Positions 18,541 to 28,654 of a stretch of DNA of 64,000 bases are shown here, one piece after another (positions within the stretch are counted from its first letter, which is position 1; the number at the start of each line of letters is the position of its first letter). This DNA comes from Mycobacterium sp. ACS4331. GTDB lineage: Bacteria > Actinomycetota > Actinomycetes > Mycobacteriales > Mycobacteriaceae. The stretch spans positions 124,001 through 188,000 of the forward strand of contig NZ_LZHW01000031.1 in assembly GCF_001667265.1 (NCBI RefSeq), in the 5' to 3' direction. The notes beneath the pieces are model-generated. The model was not told where the DNA came from and made no database searches. It was given only the letters and a program-made list of their open reading frames with translations. The position numbers and the translations under genes are program-made.

Positions 18541-20754
18541 GGTGTTGAACGTCTTGCTCGGGCGCATCACCGCAGCCGTCTTCTCCGGATCCGGGTAGTA
18601 GTAGCCACCGATGTCGGCCTCGCGACCCTGCACCTCGTTGAGCTCGGCGACGATGGTCTCCTCGTTCTCGGCCAGGCTCTTGGCCAACGGTGCGAACTGC
18701 TCGGCCAGCTCCTTGTCCTCGCTCTGCGCGGCCAACGCCTGAGCCCAGTACAGCGACAGGTAGAACTGACTGCCCCGGTTGTCCAGCTCGCCGGTCTTGC
18801 GGGACGGACTCTTGTTCTCGTCCAACAGCTTTCCGACCGCGGTGTCCAGCGTTTCAGCAAGCACCTTGGCCTTGGCGTTGCCGGTCTTGTTGCCCAGATC
18901 CTCCAGGCTGGCACCGATGGCCAGGAACTCGCCCAGCGAGTCCCAGCGCAGGTGGTTCTCCTCGATCAGCTGGCTGACATGCTTGGGCGCCGAACCGCCG
19001 GCACCGGTCTCGTACAGCCCGCCGCCGGCCATCAGCGGCACGATCGAGAGCATCTTGGCGCTGGTGCCCAGCTCCAGGATCGGGAACAGGTCGGTCAGGT
19101 AGTCGCGCAGGATGTTGCCGGTGGCCGAGATGGTGTCCTGGCCGCGGATCAGCCGCTCCAGTGTGTACCGCATGGCCCAGACCTGCGGCAGGATGGTGAT
19201 CTCCAGGCCCTCGGTGTCGTGGTCGGCCAGATACGTCTTGACCTTCTTGCGCAGTTCGTTCTCGTGCGGGCGCTCGTCATCCAGCCAGAACACCACCGGC
19301 ATCCCGGACAGCCGGGCCCGAGTGACGGCCAGCTTGACCCAATCCCGGATCGGGGCGTCCTTGACGATCGGCATGCGCCAGATGTCTCCCTCCTCGACCT
19401 GCTGGCTCAGCAGCACCTCATTGGTGTCGTTGTCGACGATGCGCGCGTAGCCGGGCTCGGGGATCTCGAAGGTCTTGTCATGGCTGCCGTACTCCTCGGC
19501 CTTCTGCGCCATCAGACCGACGTTCGGCACGGTGCCCATGGTGGTCGGGTCGAACTGGCCGTGCGTCTTGCAGAAGTTGATGACCTCTTGGTACATCCGG
19601 GAGAAGGTCGACTCCGGGTTGACCGCCTTGGTGTCTTTGGTGCGGCCGTCGGCGCCGTACATCTTGCCGCCCAGGCGAATCATCGCCGGCATCGAGGCGT
19701 CGACGATCACGTCGGACGGGGAATGGAAGTTCGAGATGCCCTTGGCCGAGTCGACCATCGCCAGCTCCGGCCGGTGCTCATGGCAGGCGTGCAGATCGTT
19801 GATGATCTCCTCACGCTGCGAGGCCGGCAGCGCCTCGATCTTGTCGTACAGGTCCGACAGGCCGTTGTTGACGTTGACGCCCAACTCGTCGAAGAGCTTG
19901 CCGTGCTTGGCGAACGCGTCCTTGTAGAACACCTTGACCGCGTGCCCGAACACGATGGGGTGGCTGACCTTCATCATCGTGGCCTTGACGTGCAGCGAGA
20001 ACATCACGCCGGTCTTGTAGGCGTCCTCGATCTGCTCCTCGTAGAACGCGATGAGCGCCTTCTTGGACATGTACATGCTGTCGATGACGTCACCGGCATC
20101 GAGCTTGACCTCGGGCTTGAGCACGATGGTCGGCCCTGCCGCAGTGACCAGTTCCATGCGTACGTTGCGCGCCTTGTCCAGGGTCATCGACTTCTCGCCG
20201 TGGTAGAAGTCGCCGGTCTTCATGGTCGCGACGTGGGTGCGCGAGGCCTGGCTCCACTCGCCCATGCTGTGCGGGTGCTTGCGGGCATACTCCTTGACGG
20301 CCTTGGGCGCGCGACGGTCCGAGTTCCCTTCGCGCAGCACGGGATTCACTGCGCTGCCCAGGATCTTGCCGTAACGGGCCTTGATCGCCTCCTCCTCTTC
20401 GGACTTCGGGTCACCCGGGTAATCCGGCAGGTCGTAGCCCTTGCTCTTGAGCTCCTTGATGGCAGCCAGCAGCTGGGGCACCGAGGCGCTGATGTTCGGC
20501 AGCTTGATGATGTTGGCCGACGGATCCTGCGTCAGCTCGCCGAGAGCAGCGAGGTTGTCGGGCACCTTCTGCTCGTCGGTGAGGTAGTCGCCGAACTCGG
20601 CGAGGATGCGCGCAGCCACCGAGATGTCGCTCGTCTTGACGTCGATGCCGGCAGCGTCGGCGAAAGTGCGGATGACCGGGAGGAAACCGTAGGTCGCAAG
20701 CAACGGCGCCTCGTCCGTCAGCGTGTAGATGATGGTCGGCTGCTCGGCGCTCAT
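18517..20754 (-). CDS. icd2: NADP-dependent isocitrate dehydrogenase, monomeric type
   Basis: A 745-residue single-chain isocitrate dehydrogenase converting isocitrate and NADP+ to 2-oxoglutarate and CO2 in the TCA cycle. The length and the sequence around [16 protein letters not shown] (substrate region), [20 protein letters not shown] and the [12 protein letters not shown] / [20 protein letters not shown] segments are those of the monomeric family, unrelated in size to the 400-residue dimeric enzyme. Start supported by GGGAG seven bases before ATG. The gene ends within a duplicated 36-base segment. It encodes the competitor of isocitrate lyase, also in this window, so both branches of isocitrate use are encoded within about 11 kb. 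Confidence 0.96.
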   Translation of the reverse strand: MSAEQPTIIYTLTDEAPLLATYGFLPVIRTFADAAGIDVKTSDISVAARILAEFGDYLTDEQKVPDNLAALGELTQDPSANIIKLPNISASVPQLLAAIKELKSKGYDLPDYPGDPKSEEEEAIKARYGKILGSAVNPVLREGNSDRRAPKAVKEYARKHPHSMGEWSQASRTHVATMKTGDFYHGEKSMTLDKARNVRMELVTAAGPTIVLKPEVKLDAGDVIDSMYMSKKALIAFYEEQIEDAYKTGVMFSLHVKATMMKVSHPIVFGHAVKVFYKDAFAKHGKLFDELGVNVNNGLSDLYDKIEALPASQREEIINDLHACHEHRPELAMVDSAKGISNFHSPSDVIVDASMPAMIRLGGKMYGADGRTKDTKAVNPESTFSRMYQEVINFCKTHGQFDPTTMGTVPNVGLMAQKAEEYGSHDKTFEIPEPGYARIVDNDTNEVLLSQQVEEGDIWRMPIVKDAPIRDWVKLAVTRARLSGMPVVFWLDDERPHENELRKKVKTYLADHDTEGLEITILPQVWAMRYTLERLIRGQDTISATGNILRDYLTDLFPILELGTSAKMLSIVPLMAGGGLYETGAGGSAPKHVSQLIEENHLRWDSLGEFLAIGASLEDLGNKTGNAKAKVLAETLDTAVGKLLDENKSPSRKTGELDNRGSQFYLSLYWAQALAAQSEDKELAEQFAPLAKSLAENEETIVAELNEVQGREADIGGYYYPDPEKTAAVMRPSKTFNTVLESART

Positions 20755-20853
20755 TGATTCTCTCCCGGCGTTCAGTTTTAGGTCATGTCACGGCCGTCGC
20801 CATCGCGATGGCGGCTACCCCAGTGTGACGGCTACCAGTATCGCGCGGGGTGC

Positions 20854-21447
20854 TCAGTGTGGCGCGACGGGGTTCGGTGTGCCGCCCGTCACACCAAGGT
20901 GCCACTGCACCACTGATCGCGCGACCCGCTGCACCTCAGCGTCATCCACGACGACCTCGTAGGCGATCGCCAGGCCGTCGAGGCCGTTGATCGAACATTC
21001 ATAGTGGATGCGCAGCGTCAGCTGTCGCACCCAGCGGATGACCCGAGATCGCTGGTGAGAGGTGATTTCCCGACCGTCGCACAGCACCAGGAGCCGACGC
21101 CCGCCGATGCCGAGCACCGCATCGGTCACGACGCCGCAGATGTCACCTTCGCGGGTGCGGTTCGCCCGGCGCTTCCACCACGAGTCGTACCCGCCGACGA
21201 TGTCCACGACCGCGTCGTGGTCCACAAGCACCACGACGGCCTCGGCGTCGGACGGGACGTCGTCGAGTTCGGGTCCGCGCTGCCCCGCGTCCGGCGACGG
21301 CAGTGGCCCACCCACGAACGTCGCCGTCATGCCGGCCCCCTCCAGCGCGCAGGAGATGGCCGTCGAGAGGTCGCCGGCACGGCCGATCACCACGATCGGA
21401 GCCGACGAAACCGCGTCCGCGGTGGAAAGCATTTTCCGCGCAGCCAT
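20854..21447 (-). CDS. Conserved hypothetical protein with Rossmann-like N-terminus
   Basis: A 197-residue protein that I do not recognise. The N-terminal half alternates beta and alpha segments (APIVVIGRAGDLSTAISCALEGAGMTATFVGG, AEAVVVLVDHDAV, read as separate strands), suggesting a Rossmann-like or receiver-like fold without an obvious nucleotide or phosphorylation motif. The C-terminal half (DGREITSHQRSRVIRWVRQL, YEVVVDDAEVQRVARSVVQW) is helical. The open frame begins 39 bases upstream, but GGAGG seven bases before the chosen ATG decides the start. About 100 bases separate it from the isocitrate dehydrogenase start on the same strand. Confidence 0.75.
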   Translation of the reverse strand: MAARKMLSTADAVSSAPIVVIGRAGDLSTAISCALEGAGMTATFVGGPLPSPDAGQRGPELDDVPSDAEAVVVLVDHDAVVDIVGGYDSWWKRRANRTREGDICGVVTDAVLGIGGRRLLVLCDGREITSHQRSRVIRWVRQLTLRIHYECSINGLDGLAIAYEVVVDDAEVQRVARSVVQWHLGVTGGTPNPVAPH

Positions 21448-21581
21448 GAGCCCGCCTCCAAATTCGAGAAAAAGCACGAACTCCATAAATGCGCCATTTT
21501 ATGGCCACACCAGAATTCAGGTGGAGAACCTTGCGTGCCACCGCCCGCCCGGCTCAGATCGTCCGCCCACAGATGTGAGCC

Positions 21582-21609
21582 GGTCGGCCGGGGAATTCCC
21601 CGGCCGACC
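21582..21609 (-). terminator. 28-base perfect palindrome after the small basic protein gene
   Basis: The 14-base half GGTCGGCCGGGGAA is followed at once by its complement, so a transcript would form a 12-bp GC stem with an AAUU loop. It begins 18 bases past the stop of the leftward 43-residue gene. No U-tract follows, but position and strength support a terminator. Confidence 0.6.
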
Positions 21610-21626
21610 TTGCAGTGCAGTCTGTT

Positions 21627-21758
21627 TCAGACGCGGTCGTGCTTACGGCGGGACACGACGCCCTGCGCCTCGGCGACCTTGGCACGCTTTTCGGCCCGCC
21701 GCTCCTTGAGCGACATCTGCGGCTTCTTCATACCGCCGTTCTTGGACTTGACACCCAT
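21627..21758 (-). CDS. 43-residue basic protein, unknown function
   Basis: A short gene below usual length cut-offs. It encodes MGVKSKNGGMKKPQMSLKE, then RRAEKRAKVAEAQ and ends VVSRRKHDRV: strongly basic (about 14 Lys/Arg plus a His against a few acidic residues), with a helical middle. Support for reality: AGGGAGCAG with GGGAG seven bases before the ATG, a strong palindromic hairpin right after the stop, and mycobacteria-like codon use with GC-rich third positions. The composition suggests binding to RNA, ribosomes or DNA, but it does not match the small ribosomal proteins bS22 or bL37 that I know from mycobacteria, so no function is assigned. The upstream 60 bases are unusually AT-rich, consistent with a promoter. 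Confidence 0.75.
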   Translation of the reverse strand: MGVKSKNGGMKKPQMSLKERRAEKRAKVAEAQGVVSRRKHDRV

Positions 21759-22102
21759 TCTCTGCTCCCTTGCATTAGTCACAATCGAAGCGTCAATCGC
21801 GACCATACCTGGAAAATAAATAAAAGCCAGTCCGCTGCCGTTTCGCCGCCGAGGGCTCCGGCGAACCTCGGGGTTCCGTGTTCACCGGTCCCCGCTCAGC
21901 GCGACGGGAACCCACGCCCATCGCCAGAGGAGTGCGGTGAACAGCCCGCGTTCACCCGCCCGACGTCAGAAGCACCCCACTGGAAGTCACAGAAACCCCA
22001 CCGGCAACTCCGGTAGCACTGAGGCCGACACCACCCGGCAACCACGCCCCCGCTCCGCTCTGATGGCCCCGCGGTGGCCTATCTTGGATCGGCCGGGAGT
22101 CG
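21759..22102. other. Divergent intergenic region, no gene recognised
   Basis: About 340 bases between the small basic protein gene (leftward) and mksF (rightward). The stretch 21790-21830 is AT-rich compared with its surroundings (GGAAAATAAATAAAAG) and probably belongs to the promoter of the leftward gene; a TTGACG lies at the complement of about 21792-21797. The remaining 250 bases are GC-rich with no protein signature on either strand and must contain the promoter of the mks operon. Confidence 0.45.
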
Positions 22103-23587
22103 ATGCAGGGGAGCCAATTGGACGACAACACCATGATGTCGGCTGACGAGCTTCTGGAACTCAATCGCGACATCCAGTCCTCCCCCACGATCCGCCTGCT
22201 CGCAACCCTGAACCTGGGCGTCTACGCGACCCTGATGGAGCGTCATCTGGCCGGTGGCCTGGTACCCGAGACCGAACTCGTGGTCGCCCTGGAACGCGAC
22301 CTCGACGACCTGGACCATCCGGACGGACAGTCCGGGCTGGCGCTGATCAAGACGTGGGCCAGCCAGGGCTGGCTGCACCGCGTGATCGAGCAGCGCGACG
22401 GGCACGACCGCAACGTCTGCTACCTCACCCAGGAGGCCCGGCGCGCACTCGACTTCCTGCGCGGGATGCGCCGCAACGACACCATCGCCACCGGCGGCTC
22501 CATCAACGGCATCGCGTCACGGCTCAAGCAGGTCGCGGTGCGGGTCTGCAATGACCCTGATCGGATCAGAGCGAGCATCGAGGCCGAGATCGCCAGGCTC
22601 AACGCCGAACTCGACAAGCTCGACCAGGGCCTGGACCTCGGCGCCCAGTCGGACCTCGAGGTCACCGATATGTACGACGAGGCCAGGGCCATCGCGCTGC
22701 AGATGGAGCGCCTGATCACCGACATCGGCCAGTACGGGACGATGATCGAGCAGGCGACCGCCGCGCTCGACGAGCCGATCGACAGCAACATCGAATACCG
22801 CGATCGGCAGCGCCAGATGTACGCCGACTACCAGGCCGCCTGGGAGTCGCAGGGCCGCGACTCTCACCGGGCGTTCCTGCGGATGATCAACGACCCCGAC
22901 CAGCGTGCCGAGTTCGAGGCCGACGTCGCCGCGGTCGCCGAGGCGCTGCCGGCCCTCGATCCCGCTCTGCGCCGAATGATGGCGGGCTTCTTCGAACTCG
23001 TCGGACACCAGATCGACGAGGTGGAGCGCATCCAGCAGCGCTGCGCCCAGCGGGTCAAACGCTTCACGGCGTACGGCACCCTGGAGCAGAGCCGGGGCGT
23101 GGCCCGCCAGTTGAACGACGCGATCGCCGCGGCCCGGGCACTGCTGAAGTCGTCGCTGACCGACTCCCGTCTCGACATCGAGGTGCCGTTGGCCCGGCAC
23201 ACCATCAGTTCGGTCGGTGCGCTGAGCTTCCGGATCAGCGACCTGTCGGCCCCCAAGCCGGCCGAGGCCGCGCACGGTGAACTCGACCTGACCAGCTTCG
23301 CGGCGCTGACCACGCAGGTGGACGCGCCCGCGATGTCGGACATGATCAACGCCGCGATCACCGAGGCACCGCTGTCGCTGCCGGACGCCGTGTCCATGCT
23401 CGACTCGGCCTACCTCGGACACGTCATCGTGCTGTGGTCGTGGGCCCTCAAACAGCCCAACGCCTCGGCCGCCGCCGAATCCGTGACCGTGCGGTTCCAG
23501 TCCCTGGACGGCCGGGACCGGCAGATCGAGGTGCCCGACCTGATGTTCACCGAACCCGTCTCCAGCCTCCTGGGAGCTGCGACATGA
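22103..23587 (+). CDS. mksF: MksF-like kleisin subunit (JetA / DUF3375 family)
   Basis: A 494-residue protein of the DUF3375 family, the kleisin-like subunit of MksBEF condensins and Wadjet (JetA). It shows N-terminal winged-helix-like segments (SPTIRLLATLNLGVYATLME), a long central helical/coiled-coil region (residues about 150-330, e.g. ARLNAELDKLDQGLDLG) and a C-terminal domain. Kleisins bridge the SMC heads and bind the KITE subunit MksE. Start is uncertain: this ATG has GGGAG only three bases upstream; a TTG at 22118 with AGGGGAG and an ATG at 22133 are alternatives. It is first in an operon with 4-base (ATGA) and 17-base overlaps to mksE and mksB, i.e. strict translational coupling. Confidence 0.88.
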   Translation: MQGSQLDDNTMMSADELLELNRDIQSSPTIRLLATLNLGVYATLMERHLAGGLVPETELVVALERDLDDLDHPDGQSGLALIKTWASQGWLHRVIEQRDGHDRNVCYLTQEARRALDFLRGMRRNDTIATGGSINGIASRLKQVAVRVCNDPDRIRASIEAEIARLNAELDKLDQGLDLGAQSDLEVTDMYDEARAIALQMERLITDIGQYGTMIEQATAALDEPIDSNIEYRDRQRQMYADYQAAWESQGRDSHRAFLRMINDPDQRAEFEADVAAVAEALPALDPALRRMMAGFFELVGHQIDEVERIQQRCAQRVKRFTAYGTLEQSRGVARQLNDAIAAARALLKSSLTDSRLDIEVPLARHTISSVGALSFRISDLSAPKPAEAAHGELDLTSFAALTTQVDAPAMSDMINAAITEAPLSLPDAVSMLDSAYLGHVIVLWSWALKQPNASAAAESVTVRFQSLDGRDRQIEVPDLMFTEPVSSLLGAAT

Positions 23588-24300
23588 CCACCGAACCCGA
23601 CATCGACTTCTCGTCGCTGCCCCAGGTCGATCAGACCGCCCGTCCGCCGCATCACCGTCGGCCGCGGTTCGACGGCGACGTCTCGGAGCTGCCCGACCGC
23701 GCCTGCTGGGCGCTTCAGCAGTTGTTGACGCGGCGTTACCTCAGCAGCGAGACCGAACCCGACGTGTACAGCTGGGTGCTGGAGTACCGCAACCAGCTGA
23801 ATGTGCGGCTGTCCGAATTGGACCTCATGCTGCGCGTGGTCGAGGGGGTGTTCGACAACGGTGGCGTCGCCTTCATCGAGCAGGCCCGATACGACTCCGC
23901 GCGCGGCGTCAAGCTTCTGCGCCGCGAGCCGTTGGGCACCTATGACTCGATCCTGGCGCTGCACCTGGCGCAGATGATGCGGGCCTCCGGTGATCAGGCC
24001 GTGCTGATCAGCCGCGACGAGATGCACGGCCTGTTCTCCGGCGTGCTCAACGACACCGACCGGGACACCGTCACCTTCACGGCCCGCATCGACGCGGCGA
24101 TCGCGCGGTTGGCCTCGCTGGAGATCCTCCGCAAGAGCCGTGACGACGAGGACAGCTACACCATCAGCCCCGTGATCACCGCGGTCATGACGGCGTCGGT
24201 GATCACCGAACTGCAGCAGCAGTTCGAGCTTCTGCTGCGGGGCGGCGCTCCGCAGGAGGCGCAGGACGAGGAGGACGGCACCGATGACGCAGACGACTGA
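23584..24300 (+). CDS. mksE: MksE-like KITE subunit (JetB / DUF4194 family)
   Basis: A 238-residue protein of the DUF4194/JetB type: an N-terminal disordered stretch, then two winged-helix-like units ([17 protein letters not shown]..., [20 protein letters not shown]) and an acidic C-terminus ([11 protein letters not shown]). In SMC-kleisin complexes it forms a dimer that binds MksF and DNA. The frame is open further upstream, but the ATG overlapping the mksF stop (ATGA) is the natural coupled start. It overlaps mksB by 17 bases. Confidence 0.87.
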   Translation: MTTEPDIDFSSLPQVDQTARPPHHRRPRFDGDVSELPDRACWALQQLLTRRYLSSETEPDVYSWVLEYRNQLNVRLSELDLMLRVVEGVFDNGGVAFIEQARYDSARGVKLLRREPLGTYDSILALHLAQMMRASGDQAVLISRDEMHGLFSGVLNDTDRDTVTFTARIDAAIARLASLEILRKSRDDEDSYTISPVITAVMTASVITELQQQFELLLRGGAPQEAQDEEDGTDDADD

Positions 24301-27300
24301 GCAGTTCCACCTCTCGCGGCTGCAGATCATCAACTGGGGTGTGTTCGACGGCTACCACTCGATCCCGTTCAGTGCGGGCGGCGCGCTGATCGCCGGCGCC
24401 TCGGGCAGCGGTAAATCGTCTCTGCTGGACGCGATCTCGCTGGGGTTCCTGCCGTTCAACCGGCGTAACTTCAACGCCTCGGGCGACAACTCGGCCGCGG
24501 GGTCCAGCGCGGGACGACGGACCGTCGACAAGTACGTCCGCGGTGCCTGGGGGCAGCGCAGCGACGGATCCACCAGCAGGGTGATGTACCTGCGCGGCGA
24601 CGGCACCGTGTGGTCGGCCGTGGCCGTCACCTACCGCAGTGACAGCGGACGCACCGTCACGGGTCTGGTGCTGAAGTGGCTGACGGGCGAATCGCGCTCG
24701 GATTCGTCGAGCAGGTTCGTGCTCTCCGATGGGGACCGCGACATCGAAGAGGTCTGCAACCGTTGGGCTGCAGGGCGATTCGACACCGGTGTGTTCAAGG
24801 AGGACGGCTGGCGGTTCACCACCAAGGTGGAGTCGCAGTATCTGGCCCACCTCTACGCCACCATCGGCATCCGCGGGTCCGACGCCGCACAGCAGCTGCT
24901 CGGCAAGGCGAAGTCGCTCAAGAGCGTGGGCGGGTTGGAGCAGTTCGTCCGCGAGTTCATGCTCGACGAACCCGACAGCCTGGCCCGGCTTCCCGAGGCG
25001 CTCAAGCAGATCGACCCGCTGGTGGAGGCCCGCGAACTGCTCGCGGTGGCGCAGCGCAAACGCAAGATCCTCGGCGACATCGAGAAGATCCAGCAGCGCT
25101 ACGCCAGCGAGTCCACCGACCTCGGCATCATCGACCTGGTCGATCAGCCGATGGTGCGGGCCTACACCGACCACGTCCGCCTGTCGCAGTGCCCGGCACA
25201 GATCGAGGCGCTGGACACCACGATCGATCAACTCGGCGACGAGTACGAGGATGTCACCCGGCAACTGAATCTGGCCAAGGCCGAAGCGGACTCGCTCAAC
25301 GCGCAGATCAGCGGCACAAGTTCCAGCATCGGCCCGCTGCAGTCGCAGGTGGCCGCTGCCGAGGCCAAGGCCGAGGAGATCTCACGGCGCCGAGCCGCCT
25401 ACGAGTCGCTGCTCACCGCACAGGGTCTGGACATCCCCGAGACCGCCGACGAGTTCTGGAATCTGCGTGAGGAACTCAGCGCGCAGGCCAACGAACTGCT
25501 CGCCCGGTTGGAACGTGGCCGCGAGCGGTCCACCGACGCCGAGTACGCGCAGAAGGTTGCGCGCATCGCCCGCGACGACGCCGCCAAGGAACTTCAGCGC
25601 GTGCAGCATGTCGGCTCGGCCCTGCCGGAGTCGGCCCTGATGATGCGCGAACACATCTGCTCGGCCGTCGGTGTCGATCCCGGTGAGCTGCCCTACATCG
25701 CCGAACTGCTGGATCTGCGGCCCGAGCAGAGCCGCTGGCGCGTGGCCGTGGAGAAAGTGCTTCGTGGCGTTGGCCTGCGCCTGTTGGTCCCCGATCAGCA
25801 CTACGCGGCGGTCCTGCGGTTCGTCAACGAGACGAACATGCGCGGGCGCCTGCAACTGCACCACGTCCGCCGTCAGCGCCCGGGCTCGGACGAGGTCACT
25901 CCCGCGCCGAACACGTTGGCGGGCAAGCTTTTCGTCGTCGACCCGGATCACCCGTGTGCGGCCGAGGCGCTCGACATCATCTCCGCGGCCGGTGACCACG
26001 TCTGCGTCGACTCCCCCGACGCGTTCCCCCGGTTCCGGCGCGCCGTCACCGACTCGGGCCTGTACAAGGACTCCGAGCGTCTGGCGGTCAAGGATGACCG
26101 GCGCCCGATCAAGCCGTCGGAGTACATCTATCAGGGGGACGTCGCGACGAAGATCGACGCGCTGACCCTCGACCTCGCGGCGGCCGAGGAAGCCTACCAG
26201 TCGGCCCGGCGCAACGCCGACGACCTTGCGGCCGAACGCCAGCAGTGGCGGGACCGGGCCGCTGCGGGGAAGGCGATCTGCGATCAGTTCCCGCAGTGGA
26301 ATCAGGTGGACACCGAGACCGCCGACGGGCACGCCGAGCGCCTGCGTGAGCAGTTCGAACTGCTCATGGCCGACCATCCCGACATCGAGGCCCTCAACGC
26401 GCGAGCGGAGGCCTGCTGGGAGGAGATTCAGGCGCTGATGACCCGGCGCGGTGCCATCCAGACCCGTCGGGACGACCTGGACACCCGACGGACCCGACTG
26501 TTGGAACTGCAGGAGCGGCTGACCCCCGCGTTCGTCTCCGAGCCGTTGACCGAACTTCTGCACCGCTATGCCGCCGACGTGCCGGTGACACTGGAACTGC
26601 TTGACCCGGAACCGCATCGCGATGCGTTGTTCACCGCGGTGCGCCGGGAGCGGGAACAGTTGCGCGAGAGCCGCCGTCGCTCCTACGACGAACTGGCGCG
26701 CATTCTCAACACCTTCGACACCGCGTTCCCGGATGCCATCCCGAACGACAGCGAGGTGTTCGACGAGCGGTTGCACGACTATGTGGCGCTGTGCCGGCAC
26801 ATCGATGAGCGTGAACTGCCCGAGGCCTACGAGCGCATGATGCGGCTGGTGACCGAGCAGGCGCCCGACGCGATCCTGACGCTGCACCGCGTCGCCGAGC
26901 AGGAGACCCGGCGCATCAGTGAGCAGATCGCCCGCGTCAACACGGGTTTGGCGGCGGTCGAGTTCAACCGCGGCACCCGGCTGACACTCCGTGCCACGCC
27001 GCGGCATCTTCCCGCGGTCGCCGAACTGACCGAGATCGTCAGGGCCATCTCACGCCGCATCGCCGAGGTCGGCCTGGGTGACAAGCAGGCCATTCTCGAT
27101 CAGTACGCCGACATTCTCCGGCTGCGAAACCGGTTGGCCTCCACCGCCCCTGAGGACAAGGCGTGGACACGCGATGCACTCGACGTGCGCAACCGCTTCA
27201 CGTTCGACTGCGCGGAATGGGATGTGCGCAGCGACGAGCTCATCCGCACGCACAGCAACGCCGGCGACAACTCCGGCGGTGAGCAGGAGAAGCTGATGGC

Positions 27301-27664
27301 GTTCTGCCTCGCGGGCGCGCTGAGCTTCAACCTGGCCAATCCCGACAGTGACGACAACCGGCCGGTCTTCGCCCAGCTGATGCTCGACGAGGCGTTCTCC
27401 AAGTCCGACCCGCAGTTCGCGCAGCAGGCCCTGCAGGCGTTCCGCAAGTTCGGCTTCCAACTGGTCATCGTCGCGACGGTGCAGAACGCCACGACGATCC
27501 AGCCCTACATCGACAGTGTGGTGATGGTGTCCAAGACCGACGCGACCGGCCGCAACGCCCGCCCGGTCGCGACCGTGTCGACCAAGACGATCTCGGACTT
27601 CACCGCGCTGCGCCAGGAGATGAGCGCCTCGGCGGCCAAGGCGCGCGTTCCTGCCCCGGTCTGA
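24284..27664 (+). CDS. mksB: MksB-like SMC ATPase (JetC family)
   Basis: A 1126-residue SMC-like ATPase. The N-terminal head has Walker [10 protein letters not shown] (Gly38-Ser46) preceded by [17 protein letters not shown]; the middle (about 220-900) is two long coiled coils around a hinge; the C-terminal head carries the ABC signature SGGEQEK (997-1003) and Walker B LMLDEA with catalytic Glu1036. It would load onto DNA and extrude or trap loops, as chromosome-organising MksB or as the motor of plasmid-restricting Wadjet/Ept systems. The usual fourth gene (mksG/jetD, a TOPRIM-containing nuclease subunit) does not follow: the next gene, 46 bases on, encodes a phosphotransferase. That makes a nuclease-free condensin the better reading. 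Confidence 0.92.
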   Translation: MTQTTEQFHLSRLQIINWGVFDGYHSIPFSAGGALIAGASGSGKSSLLDAISLGFLPFNRRNFNASGDNSAAGSSAGRRTVDKYVRGAWGQRSDGSTSRVMYLRGDGTVWSAVAVTYRSDSGRTVTGLVLKWLTGESRSDSSSRFVLSDGDRDIEEVCNRWAAGRFDTGVFKEDGWRFTTKVESQYLAHLYATIGIRGSDAAQQLLGKAKSLKSVGGLEQFVREFMLDEPDSLARLPEALKQIDPLVEARELLAVAQRKRKILGDIEKIQQRYASESTDLGIIDLVDQPMVRAYTDHVRLSQCPAQIEALDTTIDQLGDEYEDVTRQLNLAKAEADSLNAQISGTSSSIGPLQSQVAAAEAKAEEISRRRAAYESLLTAQGLDIPETADEFWNLREELSAQANELLARLERGRERSTDAEYAQKVARIARDDAAKELQRVQHVGSALPESALMMREHICSAVGVDPGELPYIAELLDLRPEQSRWRVAVEKVLRGVGLRLLVPDQHYAAVLRFVNETNMRGRLQLHHVRRQRPGSDEVTPAPNTLAGKLFVVDPDHPCAAEALDIISAAGDHVCVDSPDAFPRFRRAVTDSGLYKDSERLAVKDDRRPIKPSEYIYQGDVATKIDALTLDLAAAEEAYQSARRNADDLAAERQQWRDRAAAGKAICDQFPQWNQVDTETADGHAERLREQFELLMADHPDIEALNARAEACWEEIQALMTRRGAIQTRRDDLDTRRTRLLELQERLTPAFVSEPLTELLHRYAADVPVTLELLDPEPHRDALFTAVRREREQLRESRRRSYDELARILNTFDTAFPDAIPNDSEVFDERLHDYVALCRHIDERELPEAYERMMRLVTEQAPDAILTLHRVAEQETRRISEQIARVNTGLAAVEFNRGTRLTLRATPRHLPAVAELTEIVRAISRRIAEVGLGDKQAILDQYADILRLRNRLASTAPEDKAWTRDALDVRNRFTFDCAEWDVRSDELIRTHSNAGDNSGGEQEKLMAFCLAGALSFNLANPDSDDNRPVFAQLMLDEAFSKSDPQFAQQALQAFRKFGFQLVIVATVQNATTIQPYIDSVVMVSKTDATGRNARPVATVSTKTISDFTALRQEMSASAAKARVPAPV

Positions 27665-27672
27665 TTTATTCA

Positions 27673-27702
27673 TTCGACGCGGGCGTGATCCCTTCCGATA
27701 CT
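27673..27702 (+). promoter_or_regulatory. Candidate SigA promoter for a leaderless phosphotransferase mRNA
   Basis: TTCGAC, 18 bases, GATACT, then seven bases to the ATG at 27710. The spacing of the -10 element to the start codon is that of leaderless mycobacterial transcripts. A GGGAGGG directly touching the ATG is too close to act as an ordinary ribosome-binding site, which supports leaderless translation. Confidence 0.45.
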
Positions 27703-27709
27703 GGGAGGG

Positions 27710-28654
27710 ATGCTCACGCCAGACGACCTCGCCGGGCGGACCAGCCGTGCCGTCGCCGCCGCCACGGCGGCTGCCACGGATCTCGGCCTGACGGTCGAGA
27801 GTCCGCGCGTGCTCCACGACATGTTCTCCGTCATCGTGCATCTGGCGCCATCGCCGGTGGTGGCGCGGGTTCCCACCGTGCTGCCGCAGGCCTATCTGGA
27901 CGCTCCTGATCTTCAGACCGCACAGCAGTGCGCCGAGTTGGCCGTGGCGCGTTGGCTGGCCGACCGTGGCTGCCCCGTGGTGGGGCCGAGCCCACTGGTG
28001 CCGCGCGAGCCCGTGCCCCGTGACGGCTTCTCGATCACGTTCTGGGGCATGGTCGAGGAGATGCCCGAACCCGAACTCGACCTGGTGCACCGGGCCTCCT
28101 ACACCGCACGCCTGCACGCCGAACTTCGCGAGTACGACGGGAGCGGCCTCGGTTTCTGGACGCCGTTCGGCGCATACATTCCGGCATCGCTGGCAGCGCT
28201 GGAGCATCTGCCTGGCCTGGTCGACGCCACGGATCTGGCTCGGGCACAACGTGAGTGGGAGGTGTTGGCGCCGGTGCTCACCGACCGCGAGACGTTCGAG
28301 GCGGCATTTCCCGGGGTGACGGTCCAGCCGATCCACGGCGATGCGCCGTACTACAACATGATCCCCACTGCCGACGGCCTGCTGTGGTCGGACTTCGAGA
28401 TGGTCTGCGTGGGTGCCGTTGAGTCCGATCTGGCCATGGCCGGGCCGGAGGCCGTGGCCGCCTACGATGCGGCGGCCACCGAACTCGGGCTGCGCCATGT
28501 TGACCAGCGGGTGCTCCGGCTGACCGAGACCGCGGGCCAACTGGCCAGCGTGGCGGTGCTGGCCATGGCGACTCAGCTGCCCATGCTGGTCGAGGCCGTC
28601 GCCCCCGTGCTCGACGCCTGGCGGCAGCGGCCGGAGGTCACGGAGATCGCCTGA
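27710..28654 (+). CDS. Aminoglycoside-phosphotransferase-fold protein
   Basis: A 314-residue protein of the APH/choline-kinase fold. Visible elements are the N-lobe (PVVARVPT, the position of the ATP-binding Lys is not obvious), the catalytic-loop counterpart VQPIHGDAPYYNMI (HGD with the Asp base and a later Asn) and the metal-binding LLWSDFEMVCVG (Asp of the DFE/IDF motif). Members phosphorylate small hydroxyl compounds; genuine aminoglycoside resistance cannot be inferred. It follows mksB after 46 bases but appears to have its own leaderless promoter, so it need not belong to the mks operon. Its 3' end overlaps the convergent membrane-protein gene by 82 bases. Confidence 0.82.
   Translation: MLTPDDLAGRTSRAVAAATAAATDLGLTVESPRVLHDMFSVIVHLAPSPVVARVPTVLPQAYLDAPDLQTAQQCAELAVARWLADRGCPVVGPSPLVPREPVPRDGFSITFWGMVEEMPEPELDLVHRASYTARLHAELREYDGSGLGFWTPFGAYIPASLAALEHLPGLVDATDLARAQREWEVLAPVLTDRETFEAAFPGVTVQPIHGDAPYYNMIPTADGLLWSDFEMVCVGAVESDLAMAGPEAVAAYDAAATELGLRHVDQRVLRLTETAGQLASVAVLAMATQLPMLVEAVAPVLDAWRQRPEVTEIA

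Noticed and set aside
18499..20757. A 752-codon plus-strand frame opposite isocitrate dehydrogenase
   Set aside because: Antisense shadow of a highly conserved enzyme gene; composition (Val/Leu/Arg/Gln/His) and lack of start signals are non-coding.
27710..28654. Possible JetD (fourth Wadjet subunit) following mksB
   Set aside because: The translation has the HGD and DFE motifs of the APH/choline-kinase fold, not a TOPRIM or DUF3322/DUF2220 pattern.
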